A DNA stretch of 64,000 nucleotides from Sipunculus nudus (taxonomy: Eukaryota > Annelida > Sipuncula > Golfingiida > Sipunculidae): contig CM049309.1 of assembly GCA_026874595.1 (NCBI GenBank), positions 71,222,926-71,286,925 of the forward strand, given 5' to 3'. Below are positions 59,813 through 64,000 of the stretch, in pieces. The notes below the pieces were generated by a model. That model was not told where the DNA came from. It made no database searches and saw only the letters and a list, made by a program, of their open reading frames with translations. Numbering within the stretch: the first letter of the stretch is position 1; each line of letters opens with the position of its first letter. The translations under genes were made by a program, and so were the position numbers.

Positions 59813-60796
59813 TGCATTGCCAGACAATGTCTGGAGATGCTACAGTTTAGGCACGGATGCGCCGCCGCGGCTGTGCTGCCGCAGGGATTTTGTTTGGACG
59901 CGATAACTCAAAAAATATTTCATGGATCTTTACCAAACTTGACATGTGCATAGTTATGGGTGAGAGGACAAAGCCTATTAAAATAAGGGTCATGACCTTT
60001 TTAAGTTGAGTGACCTTGACCTTGAATTGGTCCATTTTGGGGTAAAATCACACAAATTCTTTTAATATCTCAAGAAATCATACATGGATTGATCCAAAAA
60101 TCAGCTTGACCGAAGATCTTGGATAGTGTTGTCATGTACCGGAAACTGGTGGTGCCATCTAGTATCCTTTTCTTGTTTTCTTTCCTTTAATACCCCCAAA
60201 ATTGCTACTTGACAGAACTGTGAGCATTATAAGTCAAAAACTAATGGACAGATTTCTTATATATAATGCATATACATAGATATGGGTTATGGGATGATGT
60301 TTATTTAAATTGGGGTCATGACCTTTTTAAGTTGAGTGACCTTGACCTTGATTGGTCCATTTTGGGGGAAAATCACACAAATTCTTTTAATATCTCAAGA
60401 AATCATACATGGATTGATCCAAAAATCAGCTTGACCAAAGATCTTGGATAGTGCTGTCATGTACCGGAAACTGGTAGCGCCACCTGTTATTCTTTTACTT
60501 GTTTTTGTGCTGTTTAATACCCCGTCATTGCCACTTAACAGAACTGTGAGCAATTTAAGTCAAAAACTAATGGACAGATTTCTTTCATATTATGCATATA
60601 CATAGACATGGGTTAGGGGATGATGTATATTGAAATTGGGGTCATGACCTTTTCTGTGACAATGACCTTTTCTTTGAGTGTGGTCTGATATTAATTGTTG
60701 CTGAAGATGTGGGGGGGGGGGGCCTATTCTTAAAGGGGGGGGGGGATTAATTGTCTGGGGATACTATGGCACCTGCGGTGCCAAGAAATATCTAGT
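59813..60796 (+). mobile_element. Helitron-like element, family X copy 3
   Basis: The 5' end is degenerate (GCATTGCCAGACAATGTCTG at 59815). The core has GTGACCTTGACCTTGAATTGG-like repeats of about 290 bp (59990 and 60340). The 3' end is intact: GGGGATAC (60757-60764), hairpin GGCACCTGCGGTGCC (60768-60782) and CTAG (60792-60795). It is followed directly by the LINE fragment. Confidence 0.7.
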
Positions 60797-61353
60797 TATC
60801 TGTGATATTACCTGTGATATTTTCATCAACTGTATTTACATCAACATTTAATGTTAAGGGTCTAGCTGAATGATGTACCTCAAAATCTAAATTGCTATCT
60901 TCTGAAGAACTATAACAAGATTGCTGGTTACATGTTTTACAGTTATGGCTTTTATAATTTTTACCCAGTTTCAATACATCATCAGGATCTTCATTTAAAA
61001 TGTAACATTCTGATTCATTTGATTGATCAAAAACATTATTATACATAATACATTTATTATCATGTTCACAGGTGGAGCATAATGAGGTGTGGTCATTGTA
61101 TGAAGTTTTTTGAATTGTCTCTATGTTTTGTTTATCATTACAAGAAATGAGATCAAGTCACATACATGGAGGGTTACAAGAAGTTTTATGTTGGTTTACA
61201 GAATAATCAATCACATGAGAGTTATATTCACGCTAGTCTTGACCCTGGCCCCACCCTTATTCATTACTACTATTGGCTGACATGTCAAGTCCTGCAGTTG
61301 GGGTAGATTCAGGGTTCACATTTCTTGTTTTGATGCATTCAACAGCATTATTT
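60797..61353 (-). pseudogene. LINE sequence downstream of ORF1, decayed
   Basis: Minus-strand continuation of the LINE below ORF1. One 84-codon open segment (60792-61046) with a cysteine-containing KSHNCKTCNQQSC block is seen. I cannot match it to a reverse transcriptase, so it is either the ORF1-ORF2 spacer or the start of ORF2. Cut at its end by X copy 3. Confidence 0.45.
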
Positions 61354-61970
61354 TCAGCATCCCATTATATACACTTTGTTCTCTATGATAAATTTGTCAT
61401 ATCTAAACTGGGCTCTCAAATCATTATCCCTTGCTTCCTGTAATTTTGGTATAAAGTGTCTCCTGGCTTCTCTGACACATTCAGAAAGTCCTCCTGTACA
61501 AACACTTGAGAGTTGGACTTTTTTAGTTCTTTGCGTGCCAGGCTCAGAACCCTCTCCTTGTCTTTGTAGCTGCCATATTTTACAATTATTGGATGAGGTT
61601 TATCAGGGGCATGCCATGGGAGTCGATGAGCTCTTTCAATAGTTACCTCTTTCTCTCTTTCCTGAAGATTCATATCTTCCTTTATTACTTTTCTAATTTT
61701 ATTTTCACACTCTGACCATGATTCTGGACCATTCTCCTCTGGTATACCGAAAAATAACAAATTGTCCCTCCTAGATTGTTCCTCTAACTTATCAACTTTT
61801 GCTCTCACTCTACTGTTTTTGTGTTTAATTTCTCTAATCTCAGTCTGGAGTCTTGTCATTTTAGCATGCAAGTCTTTAACCACATCTAATAGATTGTCAT
61901 CAGTAATTTCAGGTATTTCATCTTGTTCAGGATGAATATTACCAGAGCTTGGAGGAGCTTTCCCTGATTT
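61354..61970 (-). pseudogene. LINE ORF1 protein (L1-type RRM/CTD), truncated and frameshifted
   Basis: Encodes an RNA-binding nucleic-acid chaperone of non-LTR retrotransposons. From the N-side: a coiled-coil stretch (LHAKMTRLQTEIREIKHKNS, then AKVDKLEEQ), the RRM-like start SRRDNLLFFGIPEE, ESWSECENKIRKVI, ERAHRLPW, PHPIIVKYGSYKDKERVLSL, and VFVQEDF. Near 61480 the frame changes: the true continuation REARRHFIPKLQEARDNDL, then FRYDKFIIENKVYI, lies in a neighbouring frame and ends at TGA 61354-61356. The N-terminus is cut at 61971 by the start of family iv copy 2, and the start codon is lost. Confidence 0.8.
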
Positions 61971-61972
61971 TT

Positions 61973-63820
61973 AGCTCAGCTGACTGTAAGTCATCTGAGC
62001 TATAGTGATCACTCTTTGTCCGTCGTCCGTCTATCTTGCCGTCCGTCTGTCCTTTAACCTGGCACAAATCGTAACCGCTGGACCTAGTATCTTGTAAATT
62101 TACCTTCCAGAAATTAGGTCTCTGTTACCCATATCCTTCGAGCAATGGGGCCCCAAAGTACTCCCCAGAATATTGAAAAATCTCATACAAAAACTTCAAT
62201 ATCTCATTAACTACATCACTGATGGTCATGATTTTTAGCATACATATTGATCATGAGATGTTCCATCAGTTCCTGCAGACTGGTGGCGCCACCTATATTT
62301 TTCGATTTTTTTACGATTTTTTTTCTCTATTTTTGAGACCTTTAAAAATGTGAACATCTGTTAACAGGGCACAAATCATAAAGACTGGAGCTAGAATCTT
62401 AATTCTTGACACACTGAGAGACCTATGAAAAGTCTCCATGGAAACCAGAAATTAGGTCTATGTTACCCATATCCTTTGAGCTATGGGGCCCAAAAGTACC
62501 CCCCCCCCCCCCAGATAGTCAACATTTTCATTCAAAAATTTAATTTCTCATTGACTACATCACTGATGGTCATTGTATCCGCCAAAACAGAGTTTTGCAG
62601 ATACTATGTTTTCAGCTGCACGCCGCCGCGTAGGTGTCCGGAGAACTCCTCCGTAACCGCTGGGCGGAATTTTACGAAACCCGGGATTATGTTTGTGTCA
62701 CATGTGAACTGCTGCGCCCCGATTTTTTGACCTCTGACCTTTCCTCTGCGCTCTGCTTCCATTTGTGCGTCTGTTTCCACACATAAACCCACATATCTCG
62801 GGAACCGTTTGACGGATCAGGAAAATTTTTTTGCACAAATGTAGCCCTTGGAGAGCTTTATAACATACACAAAAAATGGTGGCGCCACCTGCAACCATGT
62901 TTGCACAGTGTCCATCTGTACGTCTGCCTTGGGTTAAAATCACTCATATCTCTGCAGTGATTTGACTAATTCACCTGAAATTTGGCATGCGTATACATCC
63001 TGGATAGCTTTTCTGATTTTATGACAGGTTGCGCCACCTACATTCACGTTTATGCTGCAGACATCCAAGCTCATATCTGGGGAACCGTTTGACCGATTGG
63101 GCCAAAATTTTGCATGTGTATAGATCTCACATAGCTCTTCATCATACGCAAAACTGGTGGGGCCACCTGCAACCATGTTTGCACAGTTTCCATCTGTTTG
63201 TCTGCCATGGGATAAAATCACTCATATCTCGGCAGTGGTTTGACATATCTGCCTAAAATTTTGCAGGTTTATACATCCCCGACAGCTCTCTTGATTTTAT
63301 GACAGGTGGCGCCACCTGCATTCTAGTTTATGCAGCAGACATCGAAGCTCATATCTTGGGAACCTTTTGACCGATTGGGCCAAAGTTTTGCATGTGTATA
63401 GTTCTCACATAGCTCTTTATCATACGCAAAACTGGTGGCGCCACCTTCAACCATTTTTGCACAGCGTCCAACTGTTTGTCTGCCATGGGCTAAAATCACT
63501 CATAAACATATAGTGGTTTGACTTATCTGACAAATTTTGCATATGTATACAACTTGGACTGCTTACTGGATTTTATGGTAGGTGGCGCAACCTACATACA
63601 CCATTTGGCTGCAGACATCCATGCTAATATGCAACACTTCACTCTATTTCCCCTTGCCACTCAATCCATGCCTCACTTCACCCGTTCCACTCTGATTAGG
63701 CGGATACATGTAGTCGCTTGTCGACTACCCGTATTCTAGTTATTTTTTGCATACATATTGATCATGAGATGTTTCATCAGTTTCTGCAGACTGGTGGCGC
63801 CACCTGTATTTGTTCAATTT
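61973..63820 (+). mobile_element. Helitron-like element, family iv copy 2, interrupted twice
   Basis: The 5' hairpin at 61973-62001 matches 41141-41169, with arms AGCTCAG/CTGAGCT. A GTCCGTCGTCCGTC tract follows. Two core units of about 345 bp contain TCACTGATGGTCAT, CATACATATTGATCATGAG and CTGGTGGCGCCACC. The second unit is split by family A copy C (62574-63740), and a further element starts at 63821. No 3' end lies in this window. Confidence 0.65.
62574..63740 (+). mobile_element. Helitron-like element, family A copy C
   Basis: Near-complete: GTATCCGCC (62575-62583) with the 5' hairpin arms AAAAC/GTTTT, a core of about 280-bp periods, GGCGGATAC (63699-63707), hairpin GTAGTCGCTTGTCGACTAC (63710-63728) and CTAG (63736-63739). 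The insertion point is defined by the uninterrupted neighbouring core unit at 62220-62250. No target duplication beyond a T is visible, as expected for Helitron-like elements. Confidence 0.8.
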
Positions 63821-64000
63821 TTATGCCCCCGCCACAAAGTGGCCGGGGCATATAGTTTTACCCATGTCCGTCATTCCGTCCTTCTGTCCTTCAAAAATCA
63901 AACAGTTGTACGCACTTATTTTCGCAATGCCTGCACATATTGGCCTGATTTTTGGTGTGTGGGCAGATATAGACCAGTTACAGATCGAGTTCGCGTTTCG
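63821..64000 (+). mobile_element. 5' end of a Helitron-like element, family vi, cut by the window
   Basis: A perfect long hairpin at 63823-63851 with outer arms ATGCCCC/GGGGCAT and inner arms GCCAC/GTGGC around AAA. It is followed by GTCCGTCATTCCGTCC and a module (CGCAATGCCTGCACATATTG). It begins inside the core of family iv copy 2 and runs out of the window. Confidence 0.6.

Overview
The window is nuclear DNA of an animal, most likely a marine invertebrate and possibly a lophotrochozoan such as a mollusc. The grounds are one spliced EF-hand gene with GT-AG introns, AT-rich sequence, many (TA)n microsatellites, LINE, hAT and pogo-like remnants, and many Helitron-like elements with tandem cores of the type known from bivalve genomes. 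The phylum is an inference. There are no operons and no CRISPR arrays, and I found no convincing RNA genes.

The only gene I can assemble completely is a CALML4-like calmodulin relative on the + strand. Its five coding exons (9818-9820, 11491-11521, 12292-12432, 14519-14701, 15022-15119) join in phase into 151 codons plus stop. The first coding exon is just the ATG, as in calmodulin genes, and all four EF-hand loops are degenerate. Two weaker candidates are a minus-strand terminal exon (31326-31660) and a promoter/first-exon candidate (about 37985-38207). A 49-codon ORF (55554-55703) is unassigned.

Most of the rest is layered mobile DNA. At 188-7038 a decayed hAT transposon with near-perfect 8-bp target duplications carries two later Helitron-like insertions (935-5002 minus, 5131-6852 plus). 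Intron 3 of the gene holds a TTAA-type MITE copy and a truncated Helitron-like element. At 18.0-19.7 kb lies a second MITE copy followed by a broken LINE reverse transcriptase. At 22.7-24.2 kb there is another diverged repeat block. At 25.8-26.4 kb an L2/CR1-like LINE 3' end abuts a pogo-like remnant and a (TA)n run. From 29 to 37 kb the sequence is dominated by long simple repeats. From 41 to 57.4 kb several Helitron-like families, a 1-kb pogo-like element (42880-43910), a hAT MITE with a perfect 8-bp duplication (50572-51413) and a second pogo-like element (51697-52284) follow each other. From 57.7 kb to the end there is a nest of at least six elements, including one insertion (62574-63740) whose empty site is preserved in the neighbouring repeat unit.

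The most interesting observation is that at least five sequence-unrelated Helitron-like families share one plan: a long 5' hairpin, a GTCCGTCTGTC-like tract in most of them, a tandem core whose units carry the 12-bp palindrome GGTGGCGCCACC, a subterminal inverted repeat, a short 3' hairpin, and usually a CTAG end. One family also carries more than twenty composite nuclear-receptor-like sites (AGGTCA direct repeats) at regular spacing.
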